Below are positions 1-9,910 of a DNA stretch of 64,000 nucleotides, piece after piece (the first letter of the stretch is position 1; each line of letters begins with the position of its first letter). The position numbers and the translations under genes were made by a program. Origin of the DNA: Dioscorea cayenensis subsp. rotundata (lineage: Eukaryota > Streptophyta > Magnoliopsida > Dioscoreales > Dioscoreaceae); assembly GCF_009730915.1 (NCBI RefSeq), contig NC_052475.1:186001-250000 (forward strand), written 5' to 3'. The notes beneath the pieces were generated by a model. The model worked only from the letters and a program-made list of their open reading frames with translations, was not told where the DNA came from and did no database searches.

Positions 1-574
1 GATAACATTGAACAAATTAAACTAGAAAGGGTTATCAATATTTATCATGCAAAACAGAGTAGCTAATCAGGGGATGTTAACTAAGCTTGCTCAAGCTCTA
101 TAGGGAACAAGTAAGGGTTATAATAAACACAAACATTTTTGTGATGCAAATTAATCATGATGCGAGGAGGACATGTCTTCAAGTCGGATAACAAGCGAGT
201 TGAAAACCCAAACATTTGAATCATAATGCAGTAACAAGAGCATATGTTCCCTCTTATCCTCAGTGGAAAGTGGAAGGAAGTCCGTCTCCAAATTGCCATC
301 CACTTGCCAACGCCTATATAACCTTTGCCATGTTCTACAGCCTTGCTGCATACCATACAACAATTAGCTTACATTAGCAATCTCAACCAGTTTCAAAAAT
401 GGTAATGATCTTATTAGTACCTTGCTTGGATTCTCTTCTGATATACTATGCATAATATGCATATATATATATAGATCGTGCAGATATGGATGTTGATTAG
501 TGAGCCATATATTTATGTATTATTAACCAACCATTTTGATCACTCACTTGTATATATATCTTATATGTTGGCAG
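1..574. other. Upstream stretch, first exon of gene 1 not resolved
   Basis: No protein family is recognisable here. A minus-strand open stretch (about 151-363) follows an AG-like acceptor but resembles nothing I know. An ATG at 399-401 is followed directly by GTAATG and could be a minimal first exon joined to the acceptor at 573-574, which would keep frame with gene 1. This is speculative, because the true first exon may lie before the window. Confidence 0.3.
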
Positions 575-1141
575 AGGTGCGCTGCAGCATGCCGTTCCTA
601 CCGCCCATGTGGTTACCCTGGATGTCCCCATACAGAGGACGTCCAAATCGGAGTGGACAACAATGCTTACGGTGACTACAACATGGACATCCTTGACAAC
701 CATGTCCTTGGCGGACGTGGAAAAGTGAGGCTGGGTGTGGGGAACGACGCTTGGGGTGACAATCGCGGCAGCATAAGAGACAACGATGTCTACAACGCAG
801 ATGGGACTGTTGACATTGGAGTGGCAAACACTGCTGGGCGTAACAGCTACATGGAAATTTATCGGAACAAGGTGGATGGCAGCAGCCCTGGTGCTCATGT
901 TCGTATGGGAGTTGCTAACGATGCATGCTGTGATAACCGCATGAAAGTCATGCGTAACACTGTGAAGAACGCCACGGATGATGTGGACATTGGCGTGGGA
1001 AACAGAGCTGGAAGGCATAACAATATGCAAGTTTATGACAACGAGGTTCTCGGCGGAACCGGAAGGGTTAAAATTGGAACCGGAAATACGGCCACCACCG
1101 ATAACAACTGCCGGATTCGTGGCAACAAGGTTTATCGTTAA
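575..1141 (+). CDS. Gene 1: six-coil tandem-repeat protein, last exon (5' end unresolved)
   Basis: Not a family I can name. After the acceptor TTGGCAG at 568-574, the frame runs 188 codons to TAA. It opens with a Cys-rich stretch (CAAACRSYRPCGYPGC) and then has six units of 24-30 residues starting at 641, 725, 809, 899, 983 and 1067. The unit pattern is V-x-[IL]-G-V-x-N-x-A-x(5-6)-[MCS]-x-[IV]-x-x-N-x-V. Alternating hydrophobics, a repeated Asn and a constant period suggest a parallel beta-helix or solenoid. No catalytic motif or membrane segment is seen. The last, shorter unit ends RIRGNKVYR and closely matches the C-terminus of gene 2 (RITGNRILR). The 5' exon is uncertain, so a signal peptide cannot be judged. 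Confidence 0.65.
   Translation, partial: RCAAACRSYRPCGYPGCPHTEDVQIGVDNNAYGDYNMDILDNHVLGGRGKVRLGVGNDAWGDNRGSIRDNDVYNADGTVDIGVANTAGRNSYMEIYRNKVDGSSPGAHVRMGVANDACCDNRMKVMRNTVKNATDDVDIGVGNRAGRHNNMQVYDNEVLGGTGRVKIGTGNTATTDNNCRIRGNKVYR
641..1138 (+). repeat. Six tandem protein coils encoded in gene 1
   Basis: Units lie at 641-724, 725-808, 809-898, 899-982, 983-1066 and 1067-1138. They are 84 bp except the third (90 bp) and the last (72 bp). They are diverged in DNA but clear in protein, so the array is old and kept by selection rather than a recent expansion. Confidence 0.8.
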
Positions 1142-1596
1142 GTACCACGAACGCAAGTCAAGAATATATCTACATATACTAGCAACCTGCTGTTGCCTGT
1201 CATAAGTCTATTAACTGGTTGTGGTCGCTGCTTTACTATATACTGTTTGATATATAAGGGCAGTTAGTTGTATTGCGTATGTCATGTGTGAAAGCTTGTC
1301 AGCTCTATATTATCTTTGATGAAATAATATGGCAGCAGTATATATATAAATATATTAAACGCTTTGTGATGCCCTGTCCCCTACAGGTTGTTGGTCTTTG
1401 TTTATATATATCATTATCATATATGGACCGGAGGAGGATGTTAAATACTTTATTTCTTTGTTCTTTTTTAATTATTTATTAAGGGAGCCGGTAAGGAAGT
1501 CCATTCCACCACCCTGGCTGCTTATAATGATCGTCTAGCTTCAGAGAGGGCAGTGACCCAAGTCTTCCCCTGTTTTTGGGTCCTCAGCTTACAACA
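1142..1596. other. Intergenic, gene 1 to gene 2
   Basis: This is the 3' flank of gene 1 and the presumed promoter of gene 2. It holds short TA runs (about 1335-1360, 1400-1425) and a CT-rich stretch beginning just before the proposed gene 2 start. No other gene or element is recognised. Confidence 0.5.
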
Positions 1597-4500
1597 ATGG
1601 TATTCTCTCTCTCTCCCTTCGAACAGAAGAACCAGGAGATCCATCATCTTGTAATCGGCCCAGGCCCATTTATTCATGGACATTAAACCGTTGATGTATT
1701 GTTCACTGGTCTTGTCTTGTTTTGTTTGTTTTCCAGGTTGGCGAAGTTGAAACTCCAACATCTGGCCCAACGGTGGACGCCGACGAGACAACAAGTTCTC
1801 CTCACCAACCAATCAACGACCAACTGGCTATGGTACCTCTGCCAGTGCCAACTGGGGACACTCCTCTGACCACTGACTTCCAGGTAACGAACTCCTCTTG
1901 GACTTGATTGCATGTACAGCTCTTCCTGCCTATTGTACAGAGGATTTGAGATTCATATGCCTTTTCCATTCTCTTGACATCCAGTTTTAACCCTTGATTG
2001 TTTTATTATTTTATTTTATTTTATTTTATTTTTTTGTTGAAATTTTGAGATTTATGATATTGATCATGCTTGTGCTAATTCATTCCATAAATGACGTCTA
2101 TTGTTAGATGTTTGACATTTGATTTTAGTGAGGTTTTTAATAGAGATTGTGAAAACACATGCTTCGAAAATAGAAAGAAAGCAATAATCTCCATCCCGTC
2201 AAAAACAAAAATAGATATCCAGATTTTACCACCATGTGAGCATTGATGATGTGCCTTTGAAAGGGAAACCATATTGCAAACCTGGATTTTTGTTTCGATT
2301 TTAGATTGGATGACAACTCCAGTTTCTTCTTCCTATTCATACATAATAGGTTCTCAAAAAACAAACTTTTTTTTTTTCCCCTTTTCAGAATGAACCATAT
2401 TTACTTGCACCTCGATCCTAATGATAATGTTGAACCATTCATCTCCCTCTCAAAATTGTCTCCACTGTATTGTGCTGTGTCTTCTGATCTCAGTTGTGTG
2501 GATAAAAATGACTACAATATTGAGAAAGCTCAAACAACACCATTGCAAATTCACAATCCGGATGGTATGGAAACAAGGATTTAGTGTGATGTAATAATAA
2601 TTACACACTATTGGCCTAGTTTGAGATAGATTTTTGAGCCTTTTTTGGTAGGCGTTCAGTCATCAGAAGATAGCTTCTTTAGTTCTGGAATTTCAAGAAT
2701 ACCTTTGTCTTCTCATCCAAACCTTCAGCCCAATGACATTGAGGCAACTACCATAGAAATTGGAGGGCTTCAATCGGCTTGTGGTGATCCATTTCATAAA
2801 TGCTTTGCACTGATAGATATTTTTTGCATTTTATTTTAGTGAGGTTGTTAAAGACACAATGAAAATGCATGCTTCAAAATTGGAAAGAAAGAAACAGTCT
2901 CATCCAATCAAAAGCAGAAATAAATATTCTAGATTTCACAATCATTTGACCATTGATGTGTCTTTGAGAAGGAATCCATATCGCAAACCTGTATTTTTAT
3001 TTCAGAGTTATATTGGATGACAAACCAATTTCTTTTTCCCGCCAAATTAATTTTTACTTGTAATGCTGAGCAATTATCAACTACCCTTTTCATTTGCAAT
3101 TCTACAAAACTATGTTTCTCCTCTCCCCCTTTTCAGAATGAACTAGGTCTAATTGCAACTCCTAGTACTATTGGTGGACCATTTAATTCTCTCTCAGAAA
3201 TGTCTATGTTGTGCGGTGGTGTGTCTTCTGATCCCAGTGGTGTGGAGAAACATGACTATGATTTTGAGAAAGCTCAGACAATGCCATCACAAATCCACAA
3301 TCCTGATGGTATGGTAACGAGGATATAGTGTGAGTTAAGAATGATTAGACACTGTTGGTCTAGTTTGAGCTGATGTTCATCTTTTTTGGTTGGTGTTGAG
3401 TGATCAGATGATACCTTCCATGGTTCTGCCATGTCAAGAATGCCTTTGTCTTCTGATTCATACCCTCAGAGCAAGGGCATGGAGGAAGCTGCCATAGAAA
3501 TTGGTGGGCTTCAATCAGCTGTCGTAAAACTCCAGATTCAGGTAAGTACTAGAATTAGTGTGCGATCATAGTGCTTTGTGAGTATCTTTTAAATTGTGAG
3601 TCATTTTGCTACTTCTTGTGTGTCGCAAATGTCATACTCCTTTTCCTCAATAGACATGATATGCCCATCTGGTAAGGGTGTTCTTTTGACATAAAATTGA
3701 GGGCATGGATCCAAGCTAGTCGAGGAAGTTGCTTGTCAGTTTTTGATTCTAGATGTTGGATATGAAATCCTTGGTTTACATAATGAATTCTAGATTTTGA
3801 ATTTAGAATTTTTTTGATTTACAGAATGGACCAAGTTTGCGCACTCCAGATAATTCTAGTGAGCTATTCAGTATTCCCCCAGAGGCATGTCTTTCTGGTG
3901 GGGCTTTGTCTTCTGAGCCGAATTATGCAGAGAAACATGAACATCATACTCAGAGAACTCAAGCAACACCAGTTGACATTGTATTTCGTGATGGGTCCGA
4001 ACCAAGAATCGGGTGCAAGGTAATTAATAAAATTCACTAATCCTTCCAATATTTGTAAGATTTAGGGTGTTGAAATCCTTAGCCAAGTACTCCTTGAAAA
4101 TACTCAGACCCATCTTTTGTGCATGTTTGGTTTCAGTCGCCAAGCTCAAAATCTTCCTCAGCTTAACTGCAGACTGGTATTATTTTCAGGAAAGTCATCT
4201 GTCACCAGGGTTGCCAGATGCAGTCACCAGGGCTACTGAAGTATCTGCATCTTCAGGTTCACCAGCACCAGCTTCTGAAGTGACTTTGTCTTCATTTTCC
4301 ACGCCTCATCTGCCTTGTTTGCAAGCACCCATGCTGCAGATTGGAGGGACTCAATTGAGCAATGATGAAACCCAGACCACATTGGTTGAACCTTCGAGTT
4401 CAACAGACATAATGAAACCTGCAAGGCATCCACCTTCCCTTCCTTATGACATACAGCCATTATCCCATTCAAACTTAGCACCAGCTAGGGAAGCCTGTGA

Positions 4501-6124
4501 TCCTGTTCAAGAAAGCCAAAGCCCATTGTACAGTGAAGAACACATACGGCAGCAAGACTATGATCCAGTCGATGGTTCATTTCCAACTGCCACTGTGAAT
4601 AGAGGTAGATACACAGGCCCGAATGCCATGCCGGTTCAGTACTCTCCATATGAAAGTTCCCAAATAAGGAGATCTCCAGTGCAAGATTACTACCCTAATG
4701 AGCCCAATTATCGGCTCCCGCGCTATAGGCAGGGAGCTCGATACCAAGGACAAAGGGAGAGCTCAAGTGCTTCAGAATTGACCTATGAGCGTCGGTCATT
4801 TGGTGGTCAGTATCAAGGACAAGAATATGATGTCTCTCGACCATATAGAGTTAGTAACCGATGGCAGAGGTACTACCCTGTTAATGATATACCAGATGAC
4901 AGGCCCTGGTCTCGTGGACGGTCCTGCCCTGTTAATGATATACCAGATGACAGGACCTGGTCTCATGGAGGTCGACATCGAGGGCGCGATTATCATGATA
5001 GCAATGGTGACAACTTTGATGATGTGAGCCAACCATTTGAAGTTCGATACAAAGAGCAGGTCTATCATCTTGGAAATGTGGAGTCTGATGATATGGCTCA
5101 ACCACATGCACATCAATACAGAAAGCATGATTATTCGGATGGGACTAATTTCTTGAATGATATGCGGCAACAACGCAGAGTTAGATATCAACAGCAAAGT
5201 CATTGCCTTGATGAGCGATACTTGGGAGAAGCACCTCTACCATATGGAAGTCATCATGAGACACAAGAGGACTGGCCTGCAGGGAAAAACTGCCCAGCCA
5301 TGCCGCAACCATGTAGAGTTCATTACCAAAGACAGGGGAATCGGCTTGGCGACAACACTGTGGATGGGGCGCCTCCTCATCATACCTCTCAATACCAAGG
5401 GAGACAGAGTTGGTCTAGCATTGATGACTTTGCTGATGTGCAGAGAAGTGAACGAGAACCAGCTAACTTCCCTGGCAATAACGATTTTGCTGATATGCCA
5501 AGGACTGAACGAGAACCTGCTAATTTCCCTGGCAATAACGACTTTGCTTACGTGCCAAGAACTGAACAAGAACCTGCTAACTTTCCTGGCAATGATGACT
5601 TTGCTGATGAGCAGAGAACCGAAAGAGGATCTGCCAACTTCCTTAGCCGTGATTCTATCCACAACGTGGCTTCTGAATGGAAGGATCACTCTCAGAGACC
5701 TGAATTTGCAGAATTTAAATCTCACGATGTTTTTCCAACCAACCATGAGACACAGGGAGGTGATTTTAAGGGAGTGTATCAAACAAGTGCTGATCCTGAA
5801 TTTCAGAAAGACCCACACAGAAGTCAGAGGTCCTGCTATCGTGCTTATGTGTTGAACCATGAACTGCAATCACAGAAAGATCAGTACTATGGTATTGGAT
5901 CAGCTTCAAAGGATGAAAACACCCCACAGCTCACTGGAGAAAATTGTGCCACGGGAGGAAAAATGTCCTCCCAAGCTGGTGAGGGAGTGGGCTGTGAATC
6001 GGGCACTCTTGTTTGTGATAATATTGTTAGTGTGCCAAACTCAGTAAATGTAGTGATTGGAGAAAGGAATCGAGCTGGTGGGAGAAGTGGTGGTCGCATC
6101 ACAGGCAATCGCATTCTCCGCTGA
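1597..6124 (+). CDS. Gene 2: long low-complexity protein ending in one gene-1-type coil (6 exons)
   Basis: Unknown family. Proposed exons are 1597-1650, 1737-1883, 3137-3308, 3408-3541, 3825-4019 and 4190-6124. All introns are GT..AG, phases agree, and the total is 2,637 nt (878 aa). The last four joins are supported by homology between exons. The first exon (18 codons from the ATG at 1597) is the weakest. The protein is Ser/Pro-rich at first, then rich in Arg, Tyr, Asp and Gln with internal duplications: a 17-residue unit at about 4876-4977 and a 19-residue unit repeated four times at 5426-5645. It is probably disordered. The last 26 residues (VNVVIGERNRAG... RITGNRILR) match one coil of gene 1, with the same distance to the stop. 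No signal peptide or membrane segment is visible. The function is unknown. The shared tail suggests it pairs with, or shares a partner with, gene 1. Confidence 0.6.
2110..3541 (+). repeat. Tandem duplication of a two-exon module within gene 2
   Basis: Two direct copies of about 710 bp: A about 2110-2822, B about 2823-3541. Similarity covers intron and exon, for example GATTTTAGTGAGG at 2121 against TATTTTAGTGAGG at 2831, and both share an exon ending in the peptide HNPDGM. Copy B holds exons 3137-3308 and 3408-3541. In copy A the first exon has a +4-nt length change and early stops, and the second lacks a usable donor, so A reads as a dead copy inside intron 2. The exon at 3825-4019 and the start of the last exon are an older third copy (shared ...LSS and ...IGG pattern). 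Confidence 0.7.
5426..5645 (+). repeat. 57-bp coding minisatellite in gene 2
   Basis: Four consecutive 57-bp units start at 5426, 5483, 5540 and 5597. Each encodes a 19-residue unit of the form DFADxxRTEREPANFPGNN. Identity is high and the frame is kept, so this is a recent, likely length-variable array. Confidence 0.85.
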
Positions 6125-6892
6125 TTGGCATGCGCATGCAACATAGCCATCACTTAATCTGTGCATCTCTTCTTTTCTTGACCTTGTTCTTGGTCGTGAT
6201 GTAATTTATTATGCAGTTTGCAGCTCTATCTGTTATTGTTGCACTAAATAATCCTTTTTATAAGGACATGATTGCCGCATTTCAGTCTCTTGTCTTCTCC
6301 ATGTTATCTTGAGTTTCCACAGTTCTGAGAACTTTGTGCTGATGTACGCATTCTTGTATTGCTCTGGATTTCCCCTTGGTATCTACTTGTGTTACTCCAG
6401 AACTCCCGATGGTATGTGGTGGTTCGTTGTGTTGAATGTCATGCATGTTCTAGTCTATCTTAAAATTATCTATGATTTTGAATACATTAGTAGGTACACA
6501 TGAGGGTTTATATCGAATGCTAATGATCTCTTTATTTTTCCTGATATTGAGTCATTTGTATATAGAATGTTTGTGTTTTTTAAGAAAATAATATCAAATC
6601 TCAATTCACACATGATAAGAGCACTAATAAGTTGAGATATTACCTCCTTATTTATGCACACTCTTAACATGGGTTATCCACTTTGTAAAAAATATAGAAT
6701 TAAATAAAACAAAATTTAATTTTTAACAATATTTGTATTTTCCAAACAACACTTCAGATAAAAATAATTAAACCACATGCATACAAAACATACAGGGAGT
6801 CTCTTTCTCATATACGCCATCAGTTTTATTTAAAAAATAATAATAATAATAAATAAATAAACGCTTATGCTATGTATTATCCAATGTTAGAG
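6125..6892. other. 3' flank of gene 2
   Basis: Holds the presumed 3' UTR, AT-rich DNA and a TAA/TAAA run at about 6838-6862. No gene is recognised. Confidence 0.5.
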
Positions 6893-7114
6893 TGCCAACG
6901 ACTTTCGGGTCTATTGGTACACGGGTCGCCGATAAAGCTCTCACCGAGTGGTGAGAGTTCGATTTCGGCTGACACATTTCTAGGAGTTATGAATAGTAGT
7001 TGTGTCACAGTGGTTCCCAAAGACTCACGTGAGCCGCCCTGCCCCCACTTGTTCCATCGAGGTTTGTGCACGCCTCCTGCCTCAGTGGGTTCGCCCGCTC
7101 CTTTTCTCCAAAAA
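6893..7114 (+). mobile_element. tRNA-derived SINE, copy 1
   Basis: About 220 bp. Near its start it holds a Pol III box-B-like sequence (GAGTTCGATTTC, about 6955-6966) beside CTCACCGAGTGGTGAG. It ends in a GC-rich 3' part and a short A-run. It aligns along its full length with the inverted copy at 12305-12534. The layout recalls the Au family of plant SINEs, but I assign only 'tRNA-related SINE'. Its target duplication is no longer clear, so it is probably the older copy. Confidence 0.7.
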
Positions 7115-7358
7115 GGTGCAACATATCAATTAGCCATAGCAATATTGGTGAGTGATGACCTCTCACCTCCTGGCATTTTTAGTGTAATTTTTTGATTGAA
7201 GCGGCCAAATCACGCTTCTCGGAATATTAGTCCAGTCCACTAAAAGCGCAAGTCTTCCGCCCACTAATGGTCTTTCTTTTTTCATTATCCACTAATCTGT
7301 TAATTAAAGTTTAAAGTCTAAACAACCACCACAGTCCATCCTCCCTCATCCTCATGGT

Positions 7359-7618
7359 CATGGTCTTTTTATAATCCGTTTTCCAATCATTATCAAAGCA
7401 AGTCCTCGTCCAAAGTCATGGTATTTTTATATATAATCCGTTTTCCAATCACTATCAAAGCAGGTCCTCGTCCAAAGTCATGGTATTTTTATATATAATC
7501 CGTTTTCCAATCACTATCAAAGCAGGTCCTCCTCCAAAGTCATGGTCTTTTTATAATCCGTTTTCAGGTCTTCCTCCAGAAGTCCAGACGGACTCATGGT
7601 CTTTTTATATACAATTTA
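7359..7618 (+). repeat. Promoter minisatellite upstream of gene A
   Basis: Direct repeats start at 7359, 7417, 7479, 7541 and 7595 (spacing 58, 62, 62 and 54 bp; the last is partial). Each begins CATGGT(C/A)TTTTTATA and continues with AATCCGTTTTCCAATCA. Units 2 and 3 are almost identical. The array ends about 210 bp before the ATG of gene A. The unit head resembles the GGTCTTTGTTTAAT motif upstream of genes B, C and D. Confidence 0.85.
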
Positions 7619-7826
7619 CAAAGTCGACGACGTCCTGAATTTGTTCATCCTTGACATTGAATGTAAATGTACGTGATCATGATCATGAGAAGTTACTAAT
7701 TAACACGGATATATGCCAAGTTGGCCGATCATGACTCCACTAATTATAAAATAAGCCAGCAAATTCCCTGCAGTTGGCTTTGCACTGATCTGGACGGAGG
7801 GAGGGAGAGAGAGCAGGCCGCTCATC

Positions 7827-8552
7827 ATGTCATACGGCAGACAACAACAGTATGGAAGCTACGACGGACGTTATGGTGCTCGAAACTATCCACCCAGGCG
7901 ACCATGGGAGAACATGAAGGAGGAAAACAACAAGGAAGCACCTCAATATCAACATCAGAGGCCTCAAGCTAATCACTGGGGTCATAACAACTCGTCAAGA
8001 CCTTCACATCAAACTAGAAACAATGAACACCCGCCAAAAGAAAAAGAAGAAGAAAAAGCAACAGCAACATATGGTTATAAACCCCAGTCAAGACACTGTA
8101 ATGGAGCATCAGGATCAGCATCAACAGACAACTACTACAGAACTGGTGGTGCTGACAAGACCAAATTAGAGGAAGATGGGAAGAGAGAGTCCAATAGTCA
8201 TTCCAATTCAAATGATTCAAAGGCTAGCAAGGACAAACATAGGGAGGAGCAGGATGTGTATCCAAGAAGTAGGCCCACCCTGGCGCACCAAGCTTACCAG
8301 CCTTACAATAATGTTGATGAAGAGGATGAAGACGATGAAGAAGAGGAAACCGGTGAGGATTTGGTGAACCAGCTGCTGACGTTGTCCCCACGTGGCCGCC
8401 ATGTCATTCCGAGGAAGGCCGGAGAACCGAGGAACGGAAACACAAAGATTGTGGTCGAAGACTTGCATGTATTCATGGGCGACAACGAGATAGAGACCTT
8501 CCAATGGAATAATAATAGGAGGGATAGAGGTAAAGGCAGCAACGCCAAATAG
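7827..8552 (+). CDS. Gene A: disordered acidic protein with cluster-type C-terminal module
   Basis: Intronless, 241 aa, no recognised domain. Residues 1-150 are rich in Gln, Asn, Tyr, Lys and Ser. Residues about 154-178 are a Glu/Asp run. The C-terminus (about 180-230) has LTLSPRGRHVIPRKAGEP and then HVFMGDNEIETFQWN, followed by a basic tail. This C-terminal block aligns with gene B and more loosely with gene C, which defines the family. No signal peptide or membrane helix is seen. The start at 7827 is the first ATG in frame, and an AT-rich TATA-like stretch (ATTATAAAATA, about 7744-7754) lies 75 bp upstream. The function is unknown. Confidence 0.75.
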   Translation: MSYGRQQQYGSYDGRYGARNYPPRRPWENMKEENNKEAPQYQHQRPQANHWGHNNSSRPSHQTRNNEHPPKEKEEEKATATYGYKPQSRHCNGASGSASTDNYYRTGGADKTKLEEDGKRESNSHSNSNDSKASKDKHREEQDVYPRSRPTLAHQAYQPYNNVDEEDEDDEEEETGEDLVNQLLTLSPRGRHVIPRKAGEPRNGNTKIVVEDLHVFMGDNEIETFQWNNNRRDRGKGSNAK

Positions 8553-9030
8553 CCTTCATCTCATCTCATCTCAAATCACTGTATTCCATGCTCTCCATTT
8601 CTTTCCTTGCTATTCTTGAATAAATGGATATAAAAAAAAACCTCGTTTAATTTGACTCTGTTTTTTTTGGGGAATGTATTAATGATTTGTGTGGAAAATT
8701 GTTGTTATTATTGTCGTCGTTGTTTTTTTTTAATATGTATGAATAAATATGAAATTAAAAGAAACCTCCATAATTTATTTTTATGTACTATTTTTCTAAA
8801 ATTTTTTTAGAAAAACTTTGTTTTACTTTGTTTGTGGACTTCTGTTGTACTTTGTTTGTTCTGGTTTTTTATGACATAAAAGAAAAACTGAAAACCACTC
8901 GTATTAAATTAAAAGAAGAACAACATATAAAAAAAACCCTGAACATAACTAAACAACAGAAAATTGAAACATAGAGTACATAATAACAAAAGAGAGAACA
9001 AGACGAAAAAAATGAGAAAATACTAAAGGA
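8553..9030. other. 3' flank of gene A
   Basis: AT-rich, with a candidate polyadenylation signal AATAAA at about 8620. No gene is recognised. Confidence 0.5.
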
Positions 9031-9039
9031 AAAAAAGAA

Positions 9040-9910
9040 AAGAACAGGGATCCACTAGGGGTGGACCAACAAACAATAATAACAACAAAAGAAACCATGG
9101 GAAAACCAAGTGACAAAACAAACTCTGAGAAAACGCTAGCTCATGTCTTAGGTGTAGACCTCGTCTCCAGTGACACTTGTTTTGGCTGACAATATTGAAT
9201 GGGATACCATAAACTCTAGACTGCGTCGAACAGTCACAATGGAATCCTTTAGCTTTGCTTTCTTTTCTTTCTGATGTTGCAAAGAACCACAACAGAAGTA
9301 TATGAACAATCTTTAAGATAATCAAAGACAAATGCAGAGATTTATCATTAAAGATGCATGCATTTTGTTCTAGCCAACTATTCCAAGTGATTTGCTCAAA
9401 TGAGCAAATCCCCGAATTCCCACATAGAAGGCCGCGGAGTCAATATCCACGAAGACAACACTTCTTGGAGAGAAAGAAGAAATAGCTGGAAGCTGAAGAA
9501 GGCACCCAAAATAGCCCCAGATTTGTTCCGCAAAATTACAACGAAGAAAAAGTAGTCTACAGATTCTCCCATCAACACATAATAAATGTCATAGTTGGCA
9601 AAGTGTTACACTTTCTCTTGATCAAATTTTTTAGAGTAAAAATTTTGTTTTTCCAAATTAGCCAATTGAAAAGATTGATCTTTTTCGGGCAAATAGACTT
9701 CTAGAAGTGACGAATCATCTAACACCGGAGACCTCTTTCATTTAGAAAGTAGTAAAAAGATTTGACAGTGAACCTGCCATTTGAAGTGAGGCACCACCAC
9801 TTCAAATCTCTATCTTCAACATTATGAGTAAGGAGTTTTGAGTAGTGCTCATTTGCATCTGAATCTAGCATCAAAAGGTGCATAGTTAGAAGATGTGCTA
9901 GCTTTCTTAC
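9040..9910 (-). mobile_element. LINE (L1-type) 3' relic
   Basis: Reading the minus strand from about 9830 downward gives the end of a plant LINE ORF2: the zf-RVT entry motif NGRFTVKSFYYFL, and further on a CRLLFLRCNFAEQIWGYF-like block. Stops and frame changes interrupt it. It is related to, but well diverged from, the LINE at 14150-18205, which has NGIFSVKSFYNLL in the same place. Only the C-terminal third of ORF2 is left. Confidence 0.7.

Noticed and set aside
151-363. Minus-strand 70-aa frame that could be a terminal exon
   Set aside because: There is an AG-like acceptor but no recognisable protein, no partner exons and no domain. Too weak to call.
497-1156. Long minus-strand open frame opposite gene 1
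   Set aside because: It is a shadow of the repeat-coding frame. Its apparent repeats mirror the plus-strand coils, and it has no independent family features.
6950-6970. Possible tRNA gene from a box-B-like sequence
   Set aside because: No cloverleaf can be drawn, and the whole segment recurs as a dispersed SINE.
7311-7620. CRISPR-like direct repeats
   Set aside because: Plant nuclear DNA. The units are contiguous with no unique spacers, so this is a minisatellite.
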